Both the position numbers and the translations under genes were made by a program. Below, in pieces: positions 29,035-37,139 of a DNA stretch of 64,000 bases; position 1 is the first letter of the stretch; each line of letters opens with the position of its first letter. The notes under the pieces were generated by a model. That model did not search any database, was not told where the DNA came from, and was given only the letters and a program-made list of their open reading frames with translations. The stretch is from NCBI RefSeq assembly GCF_017832975.1, contig NZ_JAFIBI010000001.1, positions 1,550,001-1,614,000 of the forward strand, read 5' to 3'. Origin of the DNA: Arthrobacter sp. PvP023. Its GTDB lineage: Bacteria > Actinomycetota > Actinomycetes > Actinomycetales > Micrococcaceae.

Positions 29035-29067
29035 TGGCCATGACTCCATAAGATGGAGTCATGGCCA
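29035..29067. promoter_or_regulatory. 33-bp perfect palindrome covering the tetR start codon
   Basis: Arms TGGCCATGACTCCAT (29035-29049) and ATGGAGTCATGGCCA (29053-29067) pair without mismatch around AAG. The tetR ATG (29061-29063) lies inside the right arm. TAAGAT (29049-29054) fits a -10 box whose start point would fall on the ATG, implying a leaderless mRNA. The core TCCA-N5-TGGA recurs in the permease promoter. Probable autoregulatory operator. Confidence 0.72.
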
Positions 29068-29666
29068 GAGCTGTTAAACCGCAACGCAAGGTGGAGCTGT
29101 TGTCCGCCATTCAGGACTACCTGATGGACAAGACCCTGGCCGAGCTCACCTTCCGGAGCCTCGCGGAGGGCCTGGGCATCAGCTCGTACGTGCTGGTCTA
29201 CCACTTCGGCAACCGGGAACAACTGGTCAACGAGATCATCCGCTCCATCGAATCCAGGCTGGACAGCATGCGCACCACCGACGTGCGTGACATCGACCGG
29301 GAGGCCTGGCGGTCCTTCCTGATGGAGTCCTGGCAGTGGACCATGGCCCAGCGCAACCGCCACCTCGCCAGGCTTGAGTTCGAGGCCACGGCGCAGGACG
29401 TTGTGGCGGCCTCCCCCCGCGGGACGGCCCAGGACCATTTCCGCATGCTCCACGAGAAAGCACGCGACTGGCTGGTGGTGCAGGGCATCCGGCCGGAGTA
29501 CGCAGACACCGACGCGCGCCTCTTTACCTCTACCTTTTACGGCCTCCAGTTCGATTTTGTGGTGATGAACCAGCCCGAGGAAGCGACGAAGGCCTTCGAG
29601 CTGATGGTGGCCGTGTTCTTTTCCAACCTTGAGCACCGCCTGGCCACGGAAGGCCAGCACGTCTGA
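29061..29666 (+). CDS. TetR-family transcriptional regulator
   Basis: A 201-residue DNA-binding repressor. The N-terminal HTH is at about residues 11-56 (LTFRSLAEGLGISSYVLVYHFGNREQLV). The alpha-helical C-terminal ligand domain includes WRSFLMESWQWTMAQRNRH. The start codon is embedded in a perfect palindrome and there is no ribosome site, consistent with leaderless translation and autorepression. It follows the APC permease; a shared operator core suggests it controls that gene. The ABC importer downstream shows no matching site. Ligand unknown. Confidence 0.9.
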   Translation: MARAVKPQRKVELLSAIQDYLMDKTLAELTFRSLAEGLGISSYVLVYHFGNREQLVNEIIRSIESRLDSMRTTDVRDIDREAWRSFLMESWQWTMAQRNRHLARLEFEATAQDVVAASPRGTAQDHFRMLHEKARDWLVVQGIRPEYADTDARLFTSTFYGLQFDFVVMNQPEEATKAFELMVAVFFSNLEHRLATEGQHV

Positions 29667-29706
29667 CCTCCTTCGGGGCCAGCACGTCTGACCTCCTTCG
29701 GGGCCA
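29652..29706 (+). repeat. 25-bp tandem duplication across the tetR stop codon
   Basis: Two identical 25-bp units, 29652-29676 and 29677-29701, begin GGCCAGCACGTCTGACCTCC. A partial third copy (GGCCA) follows. The first unit contains the tetR stop codon, so the second copy is untranslated. Probably a slippage product. Confidence 0.9.
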
Positions 29707-29794
29707 ACAGGGGGCAGCAGGCCCTTACCCCGCCGTCTCAGAGCTGTAACAATGTGCCTTAAGTAGATGTGGTGGACCTCACAAAGGAGTGAAC

Positions 29795-30781
29795 ATGAAA
29801 CGTCGTCTTATTGCCGTTCTGGCAGCCGCGTCTGTTCTGGGTTTGTCGGCCTGCGGAAGTGGCTCGCCCAGTTCCACGGGAGGCGGAACTGCCTCGGGCA
29901 CCGCCGGTGGAGGTTCGGACCTGACCAAGGTCAGCGTCGGTGTCATTCCCATCGTCGACTGCGCCCCTATCTACCTCGGAGACAAGCAGGGCTTCTTCAA
30001 GGAAGAGGGCCTTCAGCTGGACATCCAGACCGCAACGGGCGGCGCGGCGATCGTCCCCGGCGTCGTCAGTGGCAGTTTCGACTTCGCGTTCTCCAATCTG
30101 ATCTCGGTCATGGTCGCCAAGGACAAGGGTCTTGACCTGAAATTCGTCGCCAATGGTGCTTCCACCACCGGCGAAAAGGGCAAGGACATCGGCGGTGTCG
30201 TTGTCCCGGCAGGCTCGAGCATCCAGTCCGCGAAAGATCTGGCCGGCAAGACCGTCTCCGTGAACAACCTCTCCAATATCGGCGATACCACCATCAAGTC
30301 GGTCGTCGAAAAGGACGGCGGTGACCCCAAGAGCGTGAAGTTCGTCGAGGTGGCCTTCCCGGACGCCCCGGCCGCCCTGGCCAACAAGCAGGTTGATGCG
30401 GCGTGGATCCTGGAGCCCTTCCTGTCCAAGGCCGTGGCTGAAGGCGGCAAGGTGGTTTCCTGGAACTTCGTCGAGATGAGCCCGGAGCTGGACATCGCCG
30501 GGTACTTCACCAAGGGAGACACCATCAAGGGCAAGGCTGAGCTCACGCAGAAGTTCACCCGCGCCATGAACAAGTCCCTCGAATATGCGCAGCAGCACCC
30601 GCAGGAAGTCCGCGACATCGTGGGGACCTACACGAAGATCGACGAGGCTGCCCGGGCCAAGATCGTGCTGCCGCGGTACCGGGTCGAATTCAACAAGGAC
30701 GCGTTCAAGACCCTCGGCGATGCTGCCGCCAGCTTCGGCACGCTGACCAAGGCTCCGAACGCAGACGAACTCCTCCCGTGA
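29795..30781 (+). CDS. ABC transporter substrate-binding lipoprotein, NMT1/SsuA-like
   Basis: A 328-residue lipoprotein anchored outside the membrane. Signal peptide with lipobox LSAC (Cys near residue 20) and a Gly/Ser/Thr linker to about residue 43. The binding domain has the NMT1/TauA/SsuA pattern: VGVIPIVDCAPIYLGDKQGF, then FFKEEGL, GSFDFAFSN, LAGKTVSVN and ANKQVDAAWILEPF. ATG 29795 has AAAGGAG 5 nt upstream; the GTG at 29789 is too close to that site. First gene of a four-gene importer with overlapping reading frames. The family takes up sulfonates, nitrate, pyrimidines or riboflavin; this substrate cannot be read from sequence. Confidence 0.9.
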   Translation: MKRRLIAVLAAASVLGLSACGSGSPSSTGGGTASGTAGGGSDLTKVSVGVIPIVDCAPIYLGDKQGFFKEEGLQLDIQTATGGAAIVPGVVSGSFDFAFSNLISVMVAKDKGLDLKFVANGASTTGEKGKDIGGVVVPAGSSIQSAKDLAGKTVSVNNLSNIGDTTIKSVVEKDGGDPKSVKFVEVAFPDAPAALANKQVDAAWILEPFLSKAVAEGGKVVSWNFVEMSPELDIAGYFTKGDTIKGKAELTQKFTRAMNKSLEYAQQHPQEVRDIVGTYTKIDEAARAKIVLPRYRVEFNKDAFKTLGDAAASFGTLTKAPNADELLP

Positions 30782-31620
30782 GTTCACCGGCCCTCACCTC
30801 CGGTGGTGCCGCTCCACGCGGCGAGCGGCACCACCGGCGGGTCCGCAAGGTACCAACAAAACAACTGCTGGGCGTCGCGGGTATCCTGGGGTTCCTTGTC
30901 ACCTGGGAGCTGATTCCCCGGCTCGGCATCATCGATGCACGCTACCTGCCGCCCGCGAGTGAGGTCATTGCCGCCCTGGTTGTCGACCTCGGGCTCACCG
31001 CCTTCTGGGTTGCGGTTGGCGAGACCATGAAGGCCTGGTTCCTGGGCCTCGCGATAGCGGTGGCGGCTGCCGTGCTGCTCGGCTTCATCATCGGCTCCAG
31101 CAACTTCCTCCGGAAGGCCACCAATTCGACGGTTGAATTCCTCCGCCCGATCCCGTCGGTGGCCCTGATCCCGCTGGCCGTTCTGCTCTTCGGCGTCAAG
31201 ATCGAATCGTCGCTGCTGCTGATTGTGTACGCGTCCTTCTGGCAGGTCCTGATCCAGGTCCTCTACGGCGTGGCCGACGTCGACATGGTTGCCAACAACA
31301 CGGCCAAGACCTACGGGCTGGGAAGGATGGCGCGCATCCGGTACGTCGTCTTTCCCACGGCCCTGCCCTACCTGATGACCGGGGTGCGGCTCGCCGGCGC
31401 GGTGGCGCTGGTCCTGGCCATCACGGCCGAACTGGTGATCGGATCCCCGGGACTCGGCCGGGAGATCGCCCTTGCCCAGTCCGGCGGCGCAATTTCCGGC
31501 ATGTACGCCCTGGTGCTGGCCACCGGCCTGATCGGCGTGCTGATCAATGTCCTGATGCGCTTCATTGAGAAGAAGACGCTGGCCTGGCATTCGTCAGTCC
31601 GTTCCGAGGTGATCGTATGA
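30778..31620 (+). CDS. ABC transporter permease (BPD-type), first subunit
   Basis: A 280-residue inner-membrane permease with about six helices after a basic cytoplasmic tail (RHHRRVRKVPTKQ). It carries the EAA-type coupling loop near residues 170-200 (NNTAKTYGLGRMARIRYVVF, then PTALPYLMTGVRLA), which contacts the ATPase. GTG 30778 overlaps the preceding stop (GTGA), so translation is coupled. It pairs with a second, non-identical permease, suggesting a heterodimeric channel. Confidence 0.9.
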   Translation: MSSPALTSGGAAPRGERHHRRVRKVPTKQLLGVAGILGFLVTWELIPRLGIIDARYLPPASEVIAALVVDLGLTAFWVAVGETMKAWFLGLAIAVAAAVLLGFIIGSSNFLRKATNSTVEFLRPIPSVALIPLAVLLFGVKIESSLLLIVYASFWQVLIQVLYGVADVDMVANNTAKTYGLGRMARIRYVVFPTALPYLMTGVRLAGAVALVLAITAELVIGSPGLGREIALAQSGGAISGMYALVLATGLIGVLINVLMRFIEKKTLAWHSSVRSEVIV

Positions 31621-32390
31621 AGGCCCTGAAGACTCTTGGCTACCTGCTGGGACTGCCAGTACTGCTGATCCTGATCTGGTGGTCCGCAACCCTGGGGACG
31701 GTCAACTTCTTCGTCCCCACACCGGCCAGCCTGGTCGGAACGTTTGGCAAGGTCTGGTTCGGCGAGCGCTTCCTCACGGACGTGCTGCCCAGCATCGGAC
31801 GGCTCCTGGTCGGAGTCGTCGCGGCGATCGTGATCGGGGTCGTCGGCGGGGTCCTGATCGGCTCGATCAGGTGGCTCCGCGCCCTGCTGGAACCGGTGCT
31901 GGAGTTCTTCCGCGCCATCCCGCCACCCGTCCTGGTCCCGGTCCTGATCCTGCTGATGGGCATCACCGACTCCATGAAGATCGCGGTCATCATCTCCGGC
32001 TGTGTCTGGCCGGTCCTGCTGAACACCATTGAGGGTGTCCGTGCCGTCGACGGGGTCCTCTCGGACTCGGCCCACACCTACGGTATCGATGGCTGGGCCC
32101 GGGTGCGCTACCTGGTGCTGCCCTCGGCCAGCCCGCAGATCCTGGCCGGTGTGCGCCAGTCGCTGTCGCTCGGGCTGATCCTGATGGTGATTTCCGAAAT
32201 GTTTGCCTCGTCCTCGGGACTGGGTTTCACCATCGTCCAGTTCCAGCGCTCCTTCGCCATTCCGGAGATGTGGTCCGGCATTGTGGTCCTCGGCCTGCTG
32301 GGCGTGGCGATGTCGTTTATCTTCCAGTGGGCCGAGCGGAACATCCTGCGCTGGTACCACGGCCAGAAAGAGGTAGAAAATGCAGCCTGA
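31617..32390 (+). CDS. ABC transporter permease (BPD-type), second subunit
   Basis: A 257-residue inner-membrane permease with about six helices and its own coupling loop (DSAHTYGIDGWARVRYLVLP, then SASPQILAGVRQS). It is related to but distinct from the upstream permease. ATG 31617 overlaps the previous stop by four bases (ATGA). SsuC/TauC systems usually have one permease gene, so two point to a heterodimer. Confidence 0.9.
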   Translation: MKALKTLGYLLGLPVLLILIWWSATLGTVNFFVPTPASLVGTFGKVWFGERFLTDVLPSIGRLLVGVVAAIVIGVVGGVLIGSIRWLRALLEPVLEFFRAIPPPVLVPVLILLMGITDSMKIAVIISGCVWPVLLNTIEGVRAVDGVLSDSAHTYGIDGWARVRYLVLPSASPQILAGVRQSLSLGLILMVISEMFASSSGLGFTIVQFQRSFAIPEMWSGIVVLGLLGVAMSFIFQWAERNILRWYHGQKEVENAA

Positions 32391-33252
32391 CCCGACTCCG
32401 GCAGCTCCGGAAGCCATGCTGTCCGTCCGCGGGGTGAAGAAGGTGTACCAGACCGACGGCGGCGACATCGAGGCCGTGCGGAACCTTACTTTCGACCTGC
32501 GCGCCGGCGAGTTGGCATGCCTCGTGGGCCCCTCGGGTTCCGGCAAGACCACGCTCCTGAAATGCATTTCCGGGCTGATGGCCCCGACCGAGGGAGAGGT
32601 CCTGCTGGACGGCAGGCGGGTGACGGGCCCGCCGAAGAAGATGGCCGTGGTGTTCCAGGAATACGGACGCTCGCTGTTTCCGTGGATGCGGGTTCGCGAC
32701 AACGTGGAACTCCCGCTGAAGAACCAGGGGATGCCGAAAGCCGAGCGTGACAGGCTGGTGGACGAGGCCCTCGAGGCCGTGGGCCTGTCCGGCGTTCCCC
32801 GGTCCTACCCCTGGCAGCTCTCCGGTGGCATGCAGCAGCGCGTGGCGATCGCCCGGGCCATTGCCTACCAGCCCGAAGTCCTGCTGATGGACGAACCGTT
32901 CGCCGCCGTGGACGCCCAGACCCGTGCCGACCTGGAAGACCTGATCCGGGTCGTATGGAAAAAGCTCGGCGTGACCGTGCTCTTCGTGACGCACGATATC
33001 GATGAATCGGTTTACCTGGGGGAGCGGGTCATCATCCTTTCCAGCTCTCCGACGGTAATCCAGGAGGACATCATGATCGACCTTCCGGCAGAGCGTGACC
33101 AGCTGAACACCCGTTCGCTGCCACGCTTTACCGAACTGCGGCACCACGTCTATGAGCAGATCCAGCTGGCTAAGAGAGGCCACCGCCCGGCGGCTGCCTC
33201 GTCGTCGGCGCAGACTCCAACGACGGCGACCTCCACCTCCGACACTGCGTAG
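32380..33252 (+). CDS. ABC transporter ATPase subunit
   Basis: A 290-residue cytoplasmic ATPase. Walker A GPSGSGKTTLLKC (residues about 49-61), Q-loop VVFQEYGRSLFPWM, signature LSGGMQQRVAIARAI, Walker B EVLLMDEPFAAVDAQT and H-loop LFVTHDIDESVYLG are all intact. The YGRSLFPW Q-loop is common in nitrate/sulfonate/taurine-type ATPases. ATG 32380 lies 11 nt inside the previous gene. The Ala/Ser/Thr-rich C-terminal tail from about residue 268 is extra. Last gene of the importer. Confidence 0.93.
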   Translation: MQPDPTPAAPEAMLSVRGVKKVYQTDGGDIEAVRNLTFDLRAGELACLVGPSGSGKTTLLKCISGLMAPTEGEVLLDGRRVTGPPKKMAVVFQEYGRSLFPWMRVRDNVELPLKNQGMPKAERDRLVDEALEAVGLSGVPRSYPWQLSGGMQQRVAIARAIAYQPEVLLMDEPFAAVDAQTRADLEDLIRVVWKKLGVTVLFVTHDIDESVYLGERVIILSSSPTVIQEDIMIDLPAERDQLNTRSLPRFTELRHHVYEQIQLAKRGHRPAAASSSAQTPTTATSTSDTA

Positions 33253-33347
33253 CCCGTCCGGCGACTGCGTAGCCGTCCGGCGTTTCAGCCTCGGGCCGTC
33301 GCAATTGGCCGCAATTTTCCTGGCCGCAATTCTCGGGGTCGCGATTC

Positions 33348-33983
33348 TCAGGGTGCTGCGTGGCGACCCATCCATTCAACGAGCGGCCGCAGCTCGTCCC
33401 AGAGGCGGCCGATCTCCGCCACGGCCGCAGGCGTGGGCAGCCAGTCCGGTTGACCCAGTTCCCGGCTGGCGGACACCGACTTGTACTTGAGGAGCTCCGC
33501 CCGGGGATGGTCGCGCGGAAAGCCCCGCGGCACCGTTTTCAGCCGTTCGCCGTCGACGGTGAAGCCGGCCTCGCTGGCCCTGCGCACGATCTGCTCCAGG
33601 GACTCCCCGGTCCCGGTGGCGTCCACCGAGTTCCGCAAGCGTGCCAGCTGGGCCGGGGAAGTGGAGTGGCAGCCGCCACCCACCAGGAGGCCGTCGGCGC
33701 TGATCTGTAGGTAGTAGCCGACGCCTTCCTGGAACGACGCGAAAGCCCCCTGGGCCGTCTTGTAAGGGGATTTGTCGGGAGAGAAGCGAACGTCCCGGTT
33801 GGGTCTGAAGATTTTCGCGGGACCGAACCTGGGCTCCAGCTGGGCCAGCAAAGCCGTCAGCGGTTCCCGGACGAGCGATTCGTAGCGGGGTTTGTGTTCG
33901 AGCCACCACTCCCGGTTGTTGTTCTGCTCAAGTTCGGCGTAGAAGCCGAAGGCTGCGGCGGGGATGCCCTGGAATGTGGTCAT
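33348..33983 (-). CDS. DUF2461 family protein
   Basis: A 211-residue cytoplasmic protein of the DUF2461/TIGR02453 family. Conserved blocks visible: FYAELEQNNNREWWLEHKPRYE at the N-terminus, the central RPNRDVRFSPDKSPYKTAQG, and YYLQISADGLLVGGGCHSTSP. Full length for the family. Function unknown. It converges with the ABC ATPase across about 95 nt, in which ACTGCGTAGCC(C)GTCCGGCG occurs twice and GCCGCAATT-like copies follow. Confidence 0.88.
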   Translation of the reverse strand: MTTFQGIPAAAFGFYAELEQNNNREWWLEHKPRYESLVREPLTALLAQLEPRFGPAKIFRPNRDVRFSPDKSPYKTAQGAFASFQEGVGYYLQISADGLLVGGGCHSTSPAQLARLRNSVDATGTGESLEQIVRRASEAGFTVDGERLKTVPRGFPRDHPRAELLKYKSVSASRELGQPDWLPTPAAVAEIGRLWDELRPLVEWMGRHAAP

Positions 33984-34075
33984 GCAGTGAGCCTAAGGCG
34001 GCCCCGGCGCCCCGGCCAGTGGCCCGGGGCCCGTATGTGGAAAACAGCGGTTCAGAGCCCAGCGATACAAAAGCA

Positions 34076-34112
34076 GAACACCCCGCCGCGGATGGTCCGC
34101 AGCGGGGTGTTC
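34076..34112 (-). terminator. Terminator of the furA-katA unit
   Basis: A 17-bp stem with one mismatch: GAACACCCCGCCGCGGA (34076-34092) against TCCGCAGCGGGGTGTTC (34096-34112), loop TGG. Read on the minus strand it is followed by TGCTTTTG. It lies 45 nt beyond the katA stop. Confidence 0.85.
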
Positions 34113-34156
34113 TTGTGAATCGCAGTCAGCGGCACCGAGGGCGCCGCCGGGGGAGG

Positions 34157-35656
34157 CTACAGCTTGTTGGCTGCCTCGGCGTCGGATTCGGTCTGGCCGG
34201 CGCCCAGGTTGGCGCGCAGCTTGGCGCCGAGGTCGGCGTCAACGTTGGTCCAGTACTGGATGGCGCGTTCCTTGATCTCGGGGGTCTTGACGCCGCCCAC
34301 TGCACCGGTGATGGTGTCCAGCAGGCGGGCCTTGGCGCCGTCGTCGAACACTTCGCGGTACAGCGTGCCGGCCTGGCCGAAGTCGCTGTCCTCAGCGTGC
34401 AGGGAGTGGGCGGAGAGCGTCAGATCGCCGTCGTTCTCCCAGCCGCCACCCGCAACCGCAGGCTCAACAGCAGCAGGGCCGCCAACCGAGTTGGGGGCGT
34501 AGACCGGAACGGACGGGGCGTTGAAGAGGTAACGCCCGGCGCCGTCCTGGCTGTAGTTGTTGACCTGGTTCTTCGGCTGGTTCACCGGGATCTGGGCGTG
34601 GTTGGTGCCCACGCGGTAGCGGTGTGCATCGGCGTAGGAGAAGATGCGGGCCTGCAGCATCTTGTCCGGGGAAGCGGCGATGCCCGGAACGAAGTTCGAC
34701 GGCGCGAAGGTGGCCTGCTCGATCTGCGCGAAGTAGTTCTCCGGGTTCCGGTTCAGCTCCATGGTGCCCACCTTGATCAGCGGGTAGTCCGAGTGCGGCC
34801 ACACCTTGGTGAGGTCGAACGGGTTGAAGCGGTAGGTCTTGGCGTCCTCGTACGGCATGACCTGGACGTGCAGGTCCCAGGAGGGGAAGTTGCCGGCGGC
34901 AATGTTCTCCTGGAGGTCGCGGATGTAGAAGTCCGCGTCCGAACCGGCCAGCTCTTCGGCGCGGTCGCCCGTGATGGTCTTGACGCCCTGGTTGGACTTG
35001 AAGTGGTACTTGACCCAGAAGCGCTCACCCTCGGCGTTGATCCACTGGTAGGTGTGCGAGCCGTAGCCCTGCATTTCACGCCAGGAAGCCGGCAGGCCGC
35101 GGTCGCCCATGAGCCAGGTGACCTGGTGCGCGGACTCGGGGGACAGGGTCCAGAAATCCCACTGCATGTCGGCGTCGCGCAGGTGGGTGCCCGGCAGGCG
35201 CTTCTGGGAGTGGATGAAGTCCGGGAACTTGATGCCGTCGCGGATGAAGAAGACGGGGGTGTTGTTGCCCACGAGGTCGTAGTTGCCCTCGGAGGTGTAG
35301 AACTTCACGGCGAAGCCGCGGGGATCGCGCCAGGTGTCGGGAGAACCGTTCTCGCCGGCGACCGAGGAGAAGCGGATCAGCATTTCGGTTTCCACGCCCG
35401 GCTGCAGGAATGCGGCTTTGGTGTACTTGGAGATGTCCTCGGTGGTGGTGAACTTACCGAACGCGCCGCCGCCCTTGGCGTGGACTACGCGCTCCGGGAC
35501 ACGCTCGCGGTTGAACTGTGCGAGCTTCTCGATCAGGTAGTGGTCGGTCAGGATGATGGCGCCGTCAGCGCCGACAGCCTTCGAGTGAGCATCGGAAGTG
35601 ACGGGAGCACCGGACTGTGTGGTGGACACAGCGGGCGCAGAGATGTTCAGAGTCAT
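34157..35656 (-). CDS. katA: Monofunctional heme catalase
   Basis: A 499-residue catalase of the small-subunit clade, dismutating hydrogen peroxide. Active-site His59 lies in [11 protein letters not shown], with Asn131/132 in VGNNTPVFF. The proximal heme Tyr is in [19 protein letters not shown]-pocket segments typical of clade 3 and the motif [20 protein letters not shown] are present. AAAGGAG lies close to the ATG. It follows furA by 26 nt, so both genes likely form one peroxide- or iron-responsive operon. Confidence 0.96.
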   Translation of the reverse strand: MTLNISAPAVSTTQSGAPVTSDAHSKAVGADGAIILTDHYLIEKLAQFNRERVPERVVHAKGGGAFGKFTTTEDISKYTKAAFLQPGVETEMLIRFSSVAGENGSPDTWRDPRGFAVKFYTSEGNYDLVGNNTPVFFIRDGIKFPDFIHSQKRLPGTHLRDADMQWDFWTLSPESAHQVTWLMGDRGLPASWREMQGYGSHTYQWINAEGERFWVKYHFKSNQGVKTITGDRAEELAGSDADFYIRDLQENIAAGNFPSWDLHVQVMPYEDAKTYRFNPFDLTKVWPHSDYPLIKVGTMELNRNPENYFAQIEQATFAPSNFVPGIAASPDKMLQARIFSYADAHRYRVGTNHAQIPVNQPKNQVNNYSQDGAGRYLFNAPSVPVYAPNSVGGPAAVEPAVAGGGWENDGDLTLSAHSLHAEDSDFGQAGTLYREVFDDGAKARLLDTITGAVGGVKTPEIKERAIQYWTNVDADLGAKLRANLGAGQTESDAEAANKL

Positions 35657-35682
35657 CTTTCTCCTTTGGTTGGGTTTCTTGC

Positions 35683-36150
35683 TTAGTTTCGTTCGGCGGG
35701 TAGCTTTTGGGTGCGCTGGCAGTCCTGGCAGATGCCCTGGTACATGACGTCAGCGATCTGGATGGTCATCGGCTCGGAATTTTCGTCCCAGTGCGGCGTG
35801 AGGCAGGGCGCATGGCCCACGGCGCAGTCCACGTCCTCCACCCGCCCGCAGCTGATGCAGATGGCGTGGTGGTGGTTGTCGCCCACCCGCGTCTCATACA
35901 GCGCGGGGGAGTGTGGCGGTTCGAACCGGCGCAGCATATGCAGGTCCGTGAGGTCACCGAGGACCACGTACACGGACTGCGCGGTCATTTCGGGCAGCTC
36001 TTCACGCGCGGCGGCGAGAATGCTTTCGGCCGGCGAGTGCGGGTGGCGTTCGACGGCGGTGAGGACCGCCAGCCGCTGTTTGGTCACCCGGCGGCCGTGG
36101 GCGCGCAGGGCAGCAGCCCATGCATCCTGGCCTGCCTCGTGAACTGTCAT
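35683..36150 (-). CDS. furA: Fur-family regulator (FurA/PerR-like)
   Basis: A 155-residue metal-dependent repressor. Winged helix at residues about 10-85 ([36 protein letters not shown]). Metal ligands: the HHHA of [21 protein letters not shown], and two CxxC pairs (CISC and CQDC) for structural zinc. ATG 36150 is chosen; a TTG 12 nt upstream is in frame. It lies directly upstream of katA, like actinobacterial furA-catalase operons. A Fur-type box overlaps the promoter, consistent with autoregulation and peroxide sensing. Confidence 0.9.
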   Translation of the reverse strand: MTVHEAGQDAWAAALRAHGRRVTKQRLAVLTAVERHPHSPAESILAAAREELPEMTAQSVYVVLGDLTDLHMLRRFEPPHSPALYETRVGDNHHHAICISCGRVEDVDCAVGHAPCLTPHWDENSEPMTIQIADVMYQGICQDCQRTQKLPAERN

Positions 36151-36165
36151 AGCCCCATTCAAGCA

Positions 36166-36190
36166 CTTATTATGACTAAATCACAATAAG
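36166..36190 (-). promoter_or_regulatory. Fur/PerR-type operator of the furA-katA operon
   Basis: On the plus strand, CTTATTATGA (36166-36175), spacer CTAAA, TCACAATAAG (36181-36190): an AT-rich dyad with 9 of 10 arm positions matching, in otherwise GC-rich DNA. CATAAT inside it fits a furA -10 box with a start point near 36162. It also overlaps the stop codon of the upstream hypothetical gene. Confidence 0.78.
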
Positions 36191-37011
36191 GCCGGGCTAA
36201 TGTCCGGAGACCGCAGCAATATTTCAAACGGGTTGACGGCTTCACCGGCAGAGCGGCCAAGCGCGTGCAGTTCAAGCCGGCCGCCGGTGACGGCAGTGTC
36301 AGGCACAACGCAGCTGAGGCCTGTTACGGCCTGCCGGAGCGACAGGGCTTCCAAGGCTGCGGCCAGGGCAAGCAATTCACTCGGGGTCACCTCCTCCACG
36401 GAACCGATGGTCCGTTCCGGTGCGAGAACCGTGTGGTCCGACCCCGCAGGGGACGGCGGTGTCCAGGCGCGGATAGCGGGCAGCGGCGCTTCCTGTTCCC
36501 GGGCGGCTTCATCCCGGTCGGCTTCCGCGACAGTTTCCGCGTCGGTTTCCGAGCCGGTACCGTCCGGCGCCTCGTCCACCGCGGCAGCTGCCGCTGTCAG
36601 CAACGCGGCGCGGAGCCCGGCGTCGTACTTGTCCAATTCCTGGTCCGGCGCCGGCTTCCGGCGCTGCGCCGGCAGGGACAGCTGCCCGGCGGGGGTGACC
36701 GGTTCGCCGTCCCAGCGGCCGAACAGGTGGAACGTGGGGGTGGAAGATTCCGCGGCGGGTTCGCCGATAGCGGCTCCGAGCGCATGCCAGCGATGCGCAA
36801 AGAGCAGGGTGCAGGTGTCCGCCCCGAGAACATCGGCCAGTGCCCTTCGGGCGGCGTTGTGGCAGAGTAGCCAGTCGGCCGCCGACCGGTGGTCCAGTGC
36901 CGTTGCCGGATTGCTCAGGCGGATCATCAGGTGGCCGGCCGTCAGCGGAGTGCGCGGCCGGGTGACCTCCCAGACCGCCGAGCCGAAAAGCAGCCGTCTG
37001 GACAACTGCAT
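36181..37011 (-). CDS. Hypothetical protein with HIT-like N-terminal region
   Basis: A 276-residue protein, not firmly assigned. Residues 8-100 resemble a HIT nucleotide-binding fold: FGSAVWEVTRPRTPLTAGHLM matches the usual strand plus PL-x-GH motif, followed by a helix and a strand ending FHLFGRW. The catalytic HxHxH triad expected there is absent. The rest is Ala/Glu-rich and low complexity (about residues 130-180), then a helical tail. ATG 37011 is used because AAGGA is well spaced from it; ATG 37017 is in frame. It ends inside the furA operator and is transcribed toward furA. Probably a catalytically inactive HIT relative. Confidence 0.65.
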   Translation of the reverse strand: MQLSRRLLFGSAVWEVTRPRTPLTAGHLMIRLSNPATALDHRSAADWLLCHNAARRALADVLGADTCTLLFAHRWHALGAAIGEPAAESSTPTFHLFGRWDGEPVTPAGQLSLPAQRRKPAPDQELDKYDAGLRAALLTAAAAAVDEAPDGTGSETDAETVAEADRDEAAREQEAPLPAIRAWTPPSPAGSDHTVLAPERTIGSVEEVTPSELLALAAALEALSLRQAVTGLSCVVPDTAVTGGRLELHALGRSAGEAVNPFEILLRSPDISPALL

Positions 37012-37139
37012 GTACATTCCTTCCGCCAGAGTGTTTCCCCGCCCGAGACTATCAAGGCCGTCCCCGGCATTCAGGGGAGCCGCAGCATGCGGGCTCAGAA
37101 TGGCCCGGATCCCTCGGTCCCCGCCGCTAGAGTTGCCCG

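Noticed and set aside
27161-29110. 649-residue minus-strand ORF
   Set aside because: It is the complement of the APC permease gene, which has clear transmembrane signatures; the translation is His/Asp/Gly-rich shadow sequence.
33974-35686. 570-residue plus-strand ORF
   Set aside because: It is antisense to katA, whose catalytic motifs are complete.
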